Below are positions 1 to 11,700 of a stretch of 64,000 nt of DNA, piece after piece. Under the pieces are notes generated by a model. The model was not told the DNA's origin, searched no databases, and saw only the letters and a program-made list of their open reading frames with translations. This DNA is from Ditylenchus dipsaci (taxonomy: Eukaryota; Nematoda; Chromadorea; Rhabditida; Anguinidae). Position numbers and translations under genes: made by a program. The DNA lies in assembly GCA_004194705.1 (NCBI GenBank), contig SADC01000040.1, forward strand, positions 1 through 64,000. The letters are read 5' to 3'. Within the stretch, counting starts at the first letter, position 1, and each line of letters opens with the position of its first letter.

Positions 1-198
1 AAAGGATTTGTTTTGAATTCCCGCTTTTTATGATTAAAAAGTTCCTAATGAACAGTAAACTGACTTTTGAAACACCGTGATCGATAATTGAAAATGACGG
101 TTATTACACTTTCCGTTGCTTATTTAGCATCAACAGCGCTTTTGAAAATGACGCAATTGTTTCTTCGAACTAAAATTCTTGTATATAATACGTAAATA

Positions 199-1078
199 CC
201 TGCATGATGACTGCCAACCGACTCGTTACAAATACTGACTCGTTACACCGACTCGTTACATTGACGACTCGTTACACCGACTCGTTACATTGACGACTCG
301 TTACCGACTCGTTACATTGACGACTCGTTAACCGACTCGTTACACTTTTTCCAATTACTTCCAAATCTTTACCAAAACAAATGACTGTTCAATTTTGACC
401 TTTTTAAATGTTTTCATTTCATAAAGTTGCTATAAAAGTCGAAGCTTTTGGCACTTTGAAATTTCGACCATTTGCCTGTTTTGGCATGGTTTTCGTCACT
501 GGGAGCTGGGCGAAAATAGTCTCTAAATGCATTTTTGATCAAAAGTCTTGCTCGGAATTATGTCTAAGGTAAGTGAGTGCGCGCATCTCTAACAAACCAA
601 GCCCCCTGCGTCCCCTTGGGGATCCATTTCAACCCAAAGCCACCAAGCCTCTGCGCCCCCTTCGGGGGCGCAGGGCAGCTTGGTAGCTTGGGGTTGAATG
701 CGCACACCCACATACCTTAGACACAAATCACTCGAAAGTGACTCTGATGCATTAAAAATGTATGCATGCCAGAGCTTATATTAGGGCCCAGTTAACAAAC
801 TATGTTCAACACCTTTCTTTACACTAAATTGGCCCCTTTTTGGTCCATCTCCGCCCCAATACAGCCCTAAATCCATTTCAAATGGTCCGAGAAGTACTTT
901 TAGGTTTAGTTGCAAATTTGAAAAAAAAAGTGTAACGAGTCGGTGTAACGAGTCGTCAATGTAACGAGTTGGTGTAACGACTCGTCAATGTAACGAGTCG
1001 GTGTAACGAGTCGTCAATGTAACGAGTCGGTGTAACGAGTCAGTATTTGTAACGAGTTGGTTGTATACCCTGCATGAT
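199..1078. mobile_element. Foldback MITE with tandem-repeat arms, MULE-like
   Basis: The left arm (about 216-345) and right arm (about 930-1062) are inverted arrays of a unit containing CGACTCGTTACA. The 10-bp direct repeat CCTGCATGAT flanks the element at 199-208 and 1069-1078, so it looks like a target-site duplication. A 9-11 bp duplication is typical of Mutator-like elements, and the MULE at 9033 has the same size duplication and the same arm design. No protein is encoded. The interior contains a copy of a repeat module that recurs elsewhere in the window. Confidence 0.8.
540..815. repeat. Dispersed repeat module with splice-donor-like core
   Basis: Two half-modules face each other here: one contains TGTCTAAGGTAAGTGAGTGC and the other, on the minus strand, contains GTCTAAGGTATGTGGGTGTG preceded by a short hairpin around GCATGCATAC. 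Related copies lie near 4745-4810, 7680-7775, 11650-11840, 28620-28800 and 46630-46800. In all of them the motif TCTAAGGTAWGT resembles a 5' splice site. I take it as an interspersed repeat used as a building block inside larger elements. Confidence 0.6.
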
Positions 1079-2044
1079 ATTTCATAAGAAAGCCCGTGAT
1101 CTGTGCTTTCTTTGAAATAAAAAATTGCTGAAAAATGAGAAAAAATTCTGAGATCTTTCCTTTTGAAGTGGCATGAGCGAAAATTCTGACTTGGTTTGTT
1201 CAGAGAGGCAGATGACCCGCAAATACCAACTTTTTCCAAACTAAATTTCACCATCGTGTTCAGCGTGAAATTCTGTAACAGTAGAGGCAATTAACTGACT
1301 TATATAAAGGCCCTAGGAATGGATCCAACATGCTGCTGTTCGCTCGGATTCTTTCCAGGGTGCGCTTTGTGTCGTGGAGCTCAACCCTAAGCCCCCACCC
1401 CCTACGCCCCCGAGGCTTTAAGGGTTCCTTTAAGGGTTCCCGAACAATTCAGTGCTCGCATTAGCGTTTAACGGCCAAGGCTGACCCTTTATACACACCT
1501 GCTTGCCTTCGGCAGGCACTCTAATTCAATAGGAAGCCCCTTTGGGGGTACATTGTTCGGGCCAAGGGCTGACCCTTTATACACACCTGACTGCCTTCGC
1601 AGGCACTGGCATTGTTGAGGCGAAAGTGCATTTTTATGCAAGAAAACAATGAGCAGATAAAAAAACGGAGACGACGATTTCAACAAAAAAAGAAAAAATG
1701 AATCTTTAGTCAAAAAATGTAGATTTTGAACAACTTTCAAAAAAATTTTTTTTTTGCTCCAGATGTCTTTAAAACATGTTTTTCGTACTAATTACGACCT
1801 ACTATTAGAGTAAATACGGTACCTAAATACGGTACCTAATACCTAATTACGGTCCTAATACCTAATAATAATACGGTACCGTAACCTAATAATTTTACCT
1901 AATTACTGAACTTTTTCGAACCGAAATCAAGCTTTTAAGATTTGAATTTCGCCTTTTGAATTTCAAGAAGAATAAGGGCTTTAATGGCGGGAGGGCCACT
2001 TTTAATGAAAAGGGCCACTTTTATGGCAAAATGTTAAAAACGTA
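1079..2044. other. Intergenic, no gene seen
   Basis: No credible reading frame. A short direct duplication of about 45 bases (GACCCTTTATACACACCTG) occurs near 1483-1510 and 1569-1600. Around 1800-1900 there is a degenerate tandem run of ACGGTACCTAATAC-like units. Confidence 0.5.
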
Positions 2045-2052
2045 GATGTCTG

Positions 2053-4699
2053 CAGACATGTGCACGGGCCGGCCCGGGGCGGGCGGGCCTAGGTTTTTAC
2101 GGCCCGGGCCGGGCCTAAAGCGATCGGCCGGGCAGGCCCGCCTCGGCCCGCCCAATAAATAATTTCAAAAATCCCGCCTCTTCAAAAATCCTCTTTTCAA
2201 AATCCCAATATTTACAATATCCCGCAATTTTCAATCATTTCCAACTTCTTTTCTTACTCATCTCCAATCTTTGTTCAGAAGCTAGAGCAGACGATGAACA
2301 CTACGCAAGACTCCAATCACAACGACGAGGAGGATTCTGGAGAGCCTTCGGCGAAGAAAAATCTTTTTGGGTGGTATGAATTAGTTTTTATTGTGATTGC
2401 AGTTTAGTACAACGCTATTTCAGGATTGCGATCTAGGGACAAGGCGGCTGCCGACTTGACAAAAGACGACTACTTGAGATGCTACAAGCAAAGCCGGCGA
2501 GGATCTTTTTCAAGCCCAAGGACAACGATGACCTTTTTCAGATAGTGAAGTACGACCAAGATGGAAATGCGGAGAAGGCTGAAGTTACAAAATTTTTGGC
2601 GTGCAAGCAATGCAGGATGCTTCTGGCTCACACTCACGGCGGTCATATTTCGTAATCGGCCAGCCGGCCCACAACCGGCCCACTTCGGCAGAAATCCAGA
2701 AAATAAAGGAAGCGACCGTGGACCTGTGCCTCCTGGAAAATGTGCCATTCTCTATTGTCGAAAAGAGGGGATTCAAAGTAGCTTTGGAAAGCGCAATGGA
2801 ATTGGGTAGGTGACTTTCAGACTTGCATACATCCAATTATTAATCAATAAAAATTTTCAGAGCCAAGCGGAGTGGCGTGGTGTACATCGATGCTCTTCTC
2901 GTCGACAGAACTACTATTCTCGACGTGTGGCGGCCAAGGCAGACTCGCTGATCAAGCACATGGCCCCTAAGTTGGTGAAGTTGCTCAAGAAGCGCGGAGG
3001 ATCCTTTGGTCTTGACTATGGAAAGCGCCTCAAGGACTATCTATGCGTCACACTTCATTTCTTTGATAAGCATGGTGGGTATAATTTTTCGGCCGCCTTC
3101 TCCATCATTCGATGCTCGAATATTTTAGGAACTTCCAAAGAATTGTTGTTCAGATGTGGACGAGAAACCAAGGATTACAACCAAGTCTGGAGCCATTTGG
3201 TCGAGTCACTACGTCCGTTCTCCATCTCTGATGACCTTTTCTTCCAACTCTACTGCATATCCGATGAGGGCGCTAAGGTTACGAAGGCTCTGAATGTGTT
3301 CAACGGAAAGAGTATGTCCTATAAGTTTTTTTGCCGAAATAAAATCTTACAGATTATTACGATAATCATTGCATCTGCCACCTGCTCAATACGATCGCAA
3401 AGAGGATTTTCTCACCGTACAAGAAAAACCGGGCCATTCTCGAGCATGAGGACTTGACGAATGTGGACAAGGAGAATCTCAGCAAGGCACAGGAGATAAT
3501 CAAACATTGCAAAGATGTGGTGACAAATCTCAGGTTGGTAATTTAGTATGGAATGTGGATCATTTAGTGAACTATTTTAGGAATACGGCGGTCGAAGATC
3601 AACTTGGGTTCAAACTAACCACGGATGGTGAAACTCGATGGTTCTTGAAAGACCGGCTTCTCAAGTCAATGAAACGCGCGATTAAGAAGTTGATTCAACT
3701 GAAGCAAGATGACCGCTTCGTACGCCACTTTTCCGACGCCCTGTCCGACGCCTTGGATGCCCTGAACACCTCTCGCCAAATCGATGATTGCATTCGTGTA
3801 CTCCAGATTTTTGAAGAGCCAGTGACCTACTCCAGGTAAAGCTCTAGAAAAAATTTATGTAGGAATGGAAAATACGCATCCTTTCAGAACATTTCCGTTC
3901 CCACCCTTCATGCTGTGTGGCCCACTTGGGAGAGTCTCAAACAGAAGTTCCGAAGAATGCTCAACAATCCCTGCAACAGCATGTTCCTGAAGACAATGGC
4001 AAAGTCCGCGGCTCTTTGCTTCAATCGTAAATCGGGCTCCATGACGAAGTACCACAAGATGGCCACCTTTCAGCATCCAGCGAAGAGGCATTTCTCAGAA
4101 ATGGATTTATACAAAGAAGAAGTCAATAAGGTAGGCTTGTATATTTTATTATTCGGATACTTTAGACAAGAGAAATTCCAGATTCTAGAGAGTGTTCGTG
4201 ATTGCCTTGATGCCCCGCTGGATGGTCCATACTCCCTTGAGTCGCTAAAAACCCCAATCCTTCCACCCGACGCCACCAACACAATCGACGCAATGTTCTT
4301 GCCTGATGTGGAGAATGAGGAAGGCGGCTTGACTGATGAAGTGGATCGTTACTTGATGAAGAAGTTTTTTGATGTCCCCAGGGATCTAGGCCATTTTTGG
4401 AAGAACAATGCCGCCAAATTTCCTGAACTCGCCAAGCTCGCCTTCAAGTTGCTCTGTATCCCGGCATCGACCGCTGAAGATGAGAGAATGTTTAGCAAGT
4501 TGCGCCAGCTGGTGGAAGAGAGCCGTGAACGCCTATCTGCCGGATCGATTTCTTCAGTTTGCATTGGAAAGTCTCTGATGGGGAGAGATATTGTGTTCGA
4601 GTAAAAAGCCGGGCTTTGCGGGCCAGCCCGGACCGGGCCGGGCTCAAGAAAACATTCGGCGGGCCGGGCCCTAAAATTTCCGGCACGTGCACATGTCTG
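2053..4699 (+). mobile_element. hAT-superfamily DNA transposon
   Basis: The element begins CAGACATGTGCACG and ends with its exact reverse complement, and it is flanked by a perfect 8-bp direct repeat GATGTCTG (2045-2052 and 4700-4707). The 8-bp duplication, the CAG start and the encoded BED finger plus C-terminal dimerisation region define hAT. The subterminal regions are very GC-rich (GGCCCGGGCC-type repeats at 2070-2150 and 4605-4675), unlike the AT-rich host. Clean ends indicate a fairly recent insertion, although the gene inside is broken. A 113-bp element at 22803 has a closely related terminus. Confidence 0.93.
2479..4604 (+). pseudogene. hAT transposase, frameshifted
   Basis: A BED-type zinc finger lies at about 2488-2652, with cysteines in ACKQCRM and histidines in HTHGGH. 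An hAT RNase-H-like core follows (LDYGKRLKDYLCVTLHFFDK near 3013, then GAKVTKALNVF near 3269). The C-terminal dimerisation region (FPELAKLAFKLLCIPAS, AEDERMFSKL) ends at the TAA near 4602. Several short introns are evident. The finger frame hits a stop just after HGGHIS near 2653 while the next homologous stretch (KEATVDLCLLENVPFSIVEK) is in another frame, and a second shift falls near 2910-2920. The copy is therefore probably inactive, unless an unrecognised intron resolves the first shift. An upstream ATG at 2294 could start a short leader exon. Confidence 0.82.
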
Positions 4700-5252
4700 G
4701 ATGTCTGTTTGTTTTGGCTGCTTCGCCATGTTTTTCAACATGAATGCATTTTATGCTTAAGAAATTTTCTCGGAATCATGTCTGAGCTAAATCAGTAAGC
4801 GCATCTCTAACGTAATCTCTGAAAGTTTAAGAGGAGGGTGAGGAAATGCAGTCGACTTCCGATTTAGTGTGGACAAAGCTTTTTTTGGAGCAAAAAGACT
4901 TTTTTGGGTCAAAAAGACTTTTTTTGGATCAAATTTTAGCTGGGTCAAAAAGACTTTTTCTTGGGTCAAAAAGACTTTTTTTGGATCAAATTTTAGCTGG
5001 GTCAAAAAGACTTTTTTTGGGTCAAATTTTTTTTTTCAAAAAGACCTTTTTTTTGGGCAAAAAAACTTTTTTTTGGAGCAAATTGGCTTTTTTTGGTGAA
5101 ATTTTTTTTAGTTGTAATTCTGCATTCCCTTTTATTTTTCTAACGGGCGACGGTAAATTCATCTACAAGGTTCAAATCCATGTGGAGGTGATCCATTTTA
5201 TCAGAATGTTCGAATCCGATAGGAAGCATCACTTTTCAAGGACACTCATTTG

Positions 5253-6249
5253 TAGGGTTGTCGAGCGCTCGAAATTTTCGAGTCGAGCGCTCGATTCGAT
5301 ATTCGAAATTTGAAATTTTCGAGTCGAGCGCTCGATTCGATATTCGAAATTCGAAATTTTCGAGTCGAGCGCTCGATTCGATATTCGAAATTCGAAATTT
5401 TCGAGTCGAGCGCTCGATGCGACATTCGAAATTCGAAATTTTCGAGCGCTCGATTCGAAATTCGAAAATTTTCGAGCGCTCGATTCGAAATCGAAAATTT
5501 TCAGCGGCTTCGCCGCCTCATAAATGGATTTTTTAGAAATAAATTGATCGAAACCATGGTTAATCGACCACACACGACCGTTTTACCACACCAAACGAAT
5601 AAACGGCCGAAAAAACTACCATTCTTTGTTCATAGTTGTGCTTGATCAAACGGCGCAGATCGGAGACTCTGAGATCGCAAAAAGCACCGCTCTGGCTTTT
5701 TTCGCCTCAGAAGGTCCCAATTTTTTGTTCGCTAAGTTTTCCTTGGGCCTTGCCGATTTCAGATGACCCGAAAGATGAGTTGTTGATCTACTCTTTGGCA
5801 GTCTAAGCTCTTCCCCACAAGTGAAAATAGTCTTTCCACCGACTTTCTTAAACGATTTCCAAACTTCGCTTGGCATTTTTCTCAAACAAGAAAAAATCAC
5901 CATTACATTCTTTTTTGTGTGCTGCAAGTTCCGAACTATAACTCGAAAATAAGCGCTCAAAATTCGAAAGCATAATTCGAAATTTTTTTTCGAGCGCTCG
6001 AAATTCGAAAGCATAATTCGAAATTTTTTTTCGAGCGCTCGAAATTCGAAAGCATAATTCGAAATTTTTTTCGAGCGCTCGAAATTCGAAAGCATAATTC
6101 GAAATTTTTTTTCGAGCGCTCGAAATTCGAAAGCCTAATTCGAAATTTTTTTTCGAGCGCTCGAAATTCGAAATTTCCGCTCGAAATTCGAAAATTTTCG
6201 AACTTTCGAGCGAAAAGTTCGAAATCGAGCGCTCGATTCGACAACCCTA
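5253..6249. mobile_element. hAT-like foldback element (TAGGGTTGTCG ends)
   Basis: The ends are TAGGGTTGTCGA and its inverse, with perfect 8-bp target duplications CTCATTTG at 5245-5252 and 6250-6257. The uninterrupted target is visible at 6920-6945 in the opposite arm of the surrounding inverted repeat, which confirms the insertion. Both arms are long arrays of CGAAATTCGAAATTTTCGAG-type units with CGAGCGCTCG palindromes. Confidence 0.93.
5646..5872 (-). pseudogene. Degenerate BED zinc-finger remnant
   Basis: On the minus strand the centre of the 5253-6249 element encodes EVWKSFKKVGGKTIFTCGEE followed by LRLPKSRSTTHLSGHLKSAR. This is the layout of a BED finger from an hAT transposase. One of the paired cysteines and the last histidine are missing, so it should not bind zinc normally. 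No catalytic core follows. It is best read as what is left of an autonomous parent after internal deletion. Confidence 0.7.
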
Positions 6250-6289
6250 CTCATTTGGCCTCGATATTTGGAAACTGTGTCTTAAAGCC

Positions 6290-6905
6290 ACTTTTATAGT
6301 CCTTTTACAAACTCAGGCAAGGCCTTAGTTGCAGGGAAACCCCGAACCCCGAAATCCGAGGCGGGTACTTTCGAATATGTGGATATCCACCTGGCTGGCC
6401 TAAAAAAGATTTTTTATTTTAATTTAGACGTATGTTAAACCTTGCTAGCAATTCTGTTGGACAGGACCAAATATATATTTGTAGCCACCCGGACCCCTAT
6501 ACCTGGGTACCACCTGTCAAACATGACCCCCACACACAAGAAAAGTGGGTTGTTTTGACTTTGGCGGAGTTTCATTTTTGTCGGGCAGCCAGGTGGATAT
6601 CCACCTAACCGAAGAATACCCAAGGCATTTCGCTCCGCGTAGGGGGAATCTCAATTTAGGTACTAACAAATAATTTTTAAATTCTACTTAAATTCTACTT
6701 AAATTCTAATTTAAATTCAAATACCCGACACTTTTTTTAACCTAATTTTTGAAATCTTTGCCAGTTGTCTTCGGTCAGTCTAATCGCAAATATCGCAAGG
6801 ATTTTAATATTCGAAAGTACCCGCCTCGGATTTCGGGGTTCGGGGTTTCCCTGCAACTAAGGCCTTGCCTAAGTTTGTAAAAGGACTATAAAAGTGGCTT
6901 TAAGA
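6290..6905. repeat. Central inverted repeat with internal GTGGATATCCACC foldback
   Basis: The stretch AGGCAAGGCCTTAGTTGCAG to about 6372 is inverted at 6820-6880. Inside it, AGGTGGATATCCACCT-type ends at 6379-6395 and 6588-6606 border a smaller element. At 6725-6815 lies a copy of the dispersed CCCGACACTTTTT...TATCGCAAGGATT repeat also seen at 7255, 7490 (inverted), 16205, 19025 and 45560. Confidence 0.65.
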
Positions 6906-7221
6906 CACAGTTTCCAAATATCGAGGCCAAATGAGTGTCCTTGAAAAGTGATGCTTCCTATCGGATTCGAACATTCTGATAAAATGGATCACCTCCACAT
7001 GGATTTGAACCTTGTAGATGAATTTACCGTCGCCCGTTAGAAAAATAAAAGGGAATGCAGAATTACAACTAAAAAAAATTTTCACCAAAAAAAAGCCAAT
7101 TTGCTCCAAAAAAAAGGTTTTTTTGCCCAAAAAAGTCTTTTTGACCCAAAAAAAAGTCTTTTTGACCCAAAAAAAAGTCTTTTTGACCCAAAAAAAGTCG
7201 TTTTGCTCCAAAAAAAGCTTT

Positions 7222-7637
7222 GTCCATTTAGTGTACACCCCAAAAGTTCGTTCCCGCCCAGGGCCCGACACTTTTGTACACCGACTTTTGAAATCTTTTG
7301 TCAGTTCTGATTCGTCAGTCTAATTCAGAATATCGCAAGGATTCCGATTTTGCTGATCGTTTTTAAAAAATACTTCAGGTTTGCATTTAGACCGACGACC
7401 CCCGGTTTAGTGTACGCCCTCTTCAAATTTAGGTGTACACTAAATCGGGAGTCGCCAGTCTAAATGCAAACCTGAAGTATTTTTTAAAAACTATCGGCGA
7501 AATCGAAATCCTTGCGATATTTTGAACTAGACTGACGAATCAGAACAGACAAACGATTCAAAAAATCGGTGTAAAGAAAGTGTCGGGCCCTGGGCGGGAA
7601 CGAACTTTTGGGGTGTACACTAAATCGGGAGTCGACT
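7222..7637. repeat. Foldback of pogo-like repeat family
   Basis: 7230-7370 is inverted at 7490-7630. Each arm contains TTCGTTCCCGCCCAGGGCCC and GACTGACGAATCAGAAC-like sequence and starts at TTTAGTGTACACCCC. The right terminus CACTAAATCGGGAGTCGACTG is also the right end of the composite element. Single-arm copies at 16205-16335, 19025-19140 and 45560-45690 show that the arm itself is a dispersed repeat. Confidence 0.65.
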
Positions 7638-7640
7638 GTA

Positions 7641-8135
7641 ATAGGGGCCACCTTTTGAGGGTTTTTTGTCTGTCTATACCATGTTTTTCAATATGGGCCG
7701 TGGCAAAAGTAGACTCTATATGCCTTTTCTGATCGAGAGCACTTCTCGGAATCATGTCTAAGGTAAGTGAGTTTTCTATATTATAATTTTATATTTTATT
7801 TATTTTATATTTATAACACGCCCCTCGCCGTCAGAATTTTTTTGAAACTATGTAGGTAAAATGGCCTCAAAAATTATAAAAACCGTGTAGGTAAAATGGC
7901 CTAAAAATAGCCTGGTGCTCCCTCCATCAGAAATTTCAGGCTAAGCCTCTGGACCACGAAGTGGTCATGCATTTCCTGTGTCAGAAATACGGAGACAACA
8001 AATTCTTTGAAAGTTTACTTTCTGAAATTATTTGCATAATGTAATTTATTGAAAATGTAAGCAATGTTTGTGATATATTTGAGTAATCAATATTTTTAAC
8101 TTGAAAATTGCAAAACGTTCGAAAAGAAAAGTGTA
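7641..8135. other. Intergenic, AT-rich, no gene seen
   Basis: It contains one copy of the TGTCTAAGGTAAGTGAG module (about 7680-7775), then A/T-rich sequence with no coding signal on either strand. Confidence 0.4.
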
Positions 8136-8280
8136 ATAGCTCTTTCACAAACGTTGGAGTTGGCGTTGGAGTTGGCGTTGGAATTGGAGTTGGAGTAATT
8201 TTTTTATGAACACCTTTTTACTCCAACTCCAACTCCAACGCCAACTCCAACGCCAACTCCAACGTTTGTGAAAGAGCTAT
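8136..8280. repeat. Near-perfect hairpin of (T)GGAGTTGGCGT units
   Basis: AGCTCTTTCACAAACGTTGG at the left is exactly inverted at the right. The arms are built from alternating GGAGTTGGAGTT and GGAGTTGGCGTT units, separated by a loop of about 20 bases. A related hairpin with GGAGTTGGAGTTGGAGTA arms is at 20908-20996. Confidence 0.8.
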
Positions 8281-8284
8281 AAAG

Positions 8285-8692
8285 CCTGGTACCCAATGAG
8301 TGAGGATTTTTTCATACTTCCTCACTCGGAAATGGCCGTAACTTTTTTTTTAAATTTTCAAAAATTATTCTGTTGGTGCTATCTTGTAGCTAAGATCCAG
8401 AACTACCAGATAAGCTATTTATTAGCTACATGTGATTCAAAAATTTTGGATAAAAATGAGTGCATCCGCACTCTGGATCCGCACTCGATCCGAGTGCGGA
8501 TACAGAGTGCGGATCCACTCATTTTTAACCAACTTTTTAAACCGACATCTACTTTATCAATATCTCATCTGGTAGCCCTGGATCTTAGCTACAAGATGGC
8601 ACCAACAGAATAATTTTTGAAAATTTAAAAAAAAAGTTACGGCCGTTTCCGAGTGAGGAGATATGAAAAAACCCTCACTCATTGGGTACCAG
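8285..8692. mobile_element. MITE with CTGGTACCCAATGAGTGAGG ends
   Basis: About 115 bases at the left (8285-8400) are inverted at 8577-8692. The centre has a second short palindrome around GGATCCGCACTC. It sits just downstream of the GINS1 stop codon. A diverged copy of one arm and the element end lies at about 54520-54720 inside an AKTIP intron. Confidence 0.75.
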
Positions 8693-8736
8693 GCCTAAAC
8701 AACTAAAGTAGGTAATAGAAGCACAACTGTTTTACA

Positions 8737-11700
8737 TTAAGTGGCATGCTCGAGAACACCTCTCCTAATCAAATTTTCGCAGTCTTGCAGTGGCAGAAAG
8801 TGCTAAATAACGCAATTTAAAACTAAAAATCACAAACCCTAAATCAAAAAATTAACCATAGAATTTTTTGTGAACACAACTGTGGTGCCATCACTTGTCT
8901 CAAAGTCACCGTAATTTTGAAGAGCTCGAACCTGTAAAGGTTTATTCCCAATTACGAAAAATGTCGAGACAGTAATGAATGCTCGGCGATATTTCAATAT
9001 AACCCCTCCTCCTCCAAATCATGATTTTTAGGGGACACGGTCGTTTGTTCGAAAGTTCGTTTGTTCGAAAGCGTCGTTTGTTCGAAAATTTCGTTTGTTC
9101 GAAAAGTTCGTTTGTTCGAAAAGTTCGTTTGTTCGAAAGTTGTTCGAAAAGTTCGTTTGTTCGAAAAATGTTTCTTCGACCGAAAATTATAAAAGTTTTT
9201 TCAAATAATATTTATCTTGAGCGGAAGAACTTTTGTTTTTGTTGCTTCATTCATTTTTTTTGCTGTTCCTGTTAGTTGTAGCTGGTTCTCTCTTATTTTT
9301 TGTTTGGCATTTTATTTCTGGGACAAGTTAGACAAGTGCTTTATAATTGATTTCAGAAAGTGCGATGTCTGTCCGAAATGTCCTAGAAGCAATTGGTGGT
9401 TTCTATTCCGACTCTGATGATGATGGTGAAGAAGATCAGCAAGTATTGATGGTGGAGCCAGCCGAGCAGCAAAAAAATCGTCGTTGAGCATCTGGTGGTG
9501 GTGGAGCCAGTCATTCCGGTGGGTTTTAATTTATAGTTGGCAATCATTTCAAGTTTATTTTAAGAGTTTCCTCAAATCGGTGCAGGTCAAGGATGGTCAA
9601 GGATGGATTCTCAATTTGGACGGTCGTCTCTTCTGGAAGAACAAGCAGCACAAAACCACAGCTTACTGGAAGTGTGTCAAGGCAAACGATTTAGACTGCA
9701 AAGCTCGCACCAACACAAACACTCAGACTGGAGCTGTCATCAAGACCAAGAGGATTTACAATCACGACAAGTGTGCTACGTCTCTGCAAGTTCGAAATTT
9801 CAAGAATGCCGTCAAAGAAAAGGCTGGTGAGACAATATTGGTTTGAATTTGTTTATTTGTTTGATTCTTCCTTATGATTAATTGTTTAGAAGCCATCACA
9901 GATCTTCAATCAATTGCTAAAGAATGTTCCGGAAGCTGTGCAGGCATTAGTGGACAAAAGTGCAGAAAGGCTCGTCATTAGAAGAACAAGAAAGCGTGGC
10001 AGAGTGGAACCGGCGGCTATCAATGGAATGGACCTTGAAATCCCAGAGGCGGTCAAGACCTACAACTTTGCTCAGAACCTTCCGGAACTCTTTTTGCTTG
10101 GAGATGAATTTGATGAAGAAGGAAACAGGTTAGTGCTTTTTATTCACAGATGACCACTAGCAATGAATTTGTTTTAGGATTTTGCTTTTTGGTCGAGCCA
10201 GCAACAAGAATTGGTCGAGTCAAATAAAGGTCATCTTTATGGATGGAACGTTTAAAATCACACCTTTTCCATTCTATCAGGTTTGCTTAAATATTTTCAT
10301 TGTTGTACAGAGGATGTATAGATATTTTCAGGTTTACGTGATTCTGGCTGAAAGGGATGGCTACGTTTTTCCAGTTCTCTACGCTCTTCTTACAACCAAG
10401 CAGCAGATGGTCTATGAGAAACTCTTTCGAATGGTGCGCGGAATCTAGCCGGACGTTACTCCTTCAAGCGTCAGCATCGACTTCGAGATGGCAGTTATCA
10501 ATGCGGTGCAGCTGGTCTTTCCTGAGTCTGAAATCTGGGGATGCTTCTTTCACCTCGTGCAAAACATGATCAAGAAACTTGGAGCAAACAATCTGAAAGC
10601 GCGCTACGACCAAGATCCAGATTTTCAAGTGATGTGCAGTAAGTTTATTTTATGTAAAGATAGTTGCAACACTAATCTTGTTTTTTTAGGAATGATTCCA
10701 GCCATGGCATTTGTTCGACCAGATGAAGTTTTGCCAGTCTTTGAAGAGCTCGAAGAAATTTTGCCAGAAGAGTTGGATCCAGTCGTCAAATACTTCAAGA
10801 AGAATTACATCGGTATGTTCGTGATTCTTAACCCACATTTACTTCTTTCTTATTTGCAGGACAAGTTAACCGTCGCGGAAACTTTGCGCCTCCACTCTTT
10901 GCTCATTCGCTCTGGAACGTCTACGAGAGAACACTCAATGGAGCTCACAGGACGAATAATTTTGCTGAAGCCGCCAACCATCGCATCCAGACCGAATTCG
11001 ACATGTGCCATCCTGGACTCTACAACTTCGTAAATTGCCTCAAAAGGGTGCAGCGAGGACGTGATCAAAAGTTATTGCAGTGGCAGCTTGGCAAGAAACC
11101 AAAAGGGAAGAGAAGCAAGCACAAGGACGCCGATGCCCGCATTCTCAAAATCGTTGAAGCTTACGAGGAAAGAAGCACTGATGAATATCTCAAAGGAATT
11201 GCTAACAATTTTGTGATGGATAGTTAAATTGTTGTTGAATGGTTGTCTCATTTATTTTTGTTTGTCTTCTACCAATAAAATCATTTGTTCATAAAATCGT
11301 TACAAAAGAACAGAGAACAAAACGAACAGACACTTTTCGAACAAACAAACTTTTCGAACAAACGAAGTTTTCGAACAAACGAACTTTTCGAACAAACGAA
11401 CTTTTCGAACAAACGAACTTTTCGAACAAACGAACTTTTCGAACAAACAAACTTTCGAACAAACAAACTTTTCGAACAAACGACGCGTACCCGATTTTTA
11501 GGAGTGTTTAAATACTATTTTTATGTGATAATTTTGCCATAAAAAGCCTAAAAAGCAATTTATATAGAGACAAAGGGCTGTATAGGGAGGGCAAGGGACA
11601 AAATAGGGGGCACTTTATAAGACCAGTTTAGGCCCTTCAAGGAGGAAAAAAAATAACTATGTTGAACATAGTTTTGAATACTGGGGCCTACCGCATAAAT

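Larger units (their letters stand above)
4848..7637. mobile_element. Composite nested foldback with pogo-like ends
   Basis: The outer ends are inverted copies of CAGTCGACTYCCGATTTAGTG. Inside them, arms built from AAAAAGACTTTTTTGGGTC units (4865-5100) match inverted arms at 7075-7215. Further in, 5150-5252 pairs with 6910-7030, and 6290-6350 pairs with 6825-6905. The whole 2.8 kb is thus a set of nested inverted repeats into which at least one other transposon (5253-6249) has jumped. No intact protein is encoded. Confidence 0.72.

Noticed and set aside
4846..5313. Long open frames through AAAAAGACTTTTTT arrays and similar frames at 7018-7323, 11239-11542 and 59850-60151
   Set aside because: They arise because tandem repeats lack stop codons. 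No start context or conserved residues, and frames are open on both strands.
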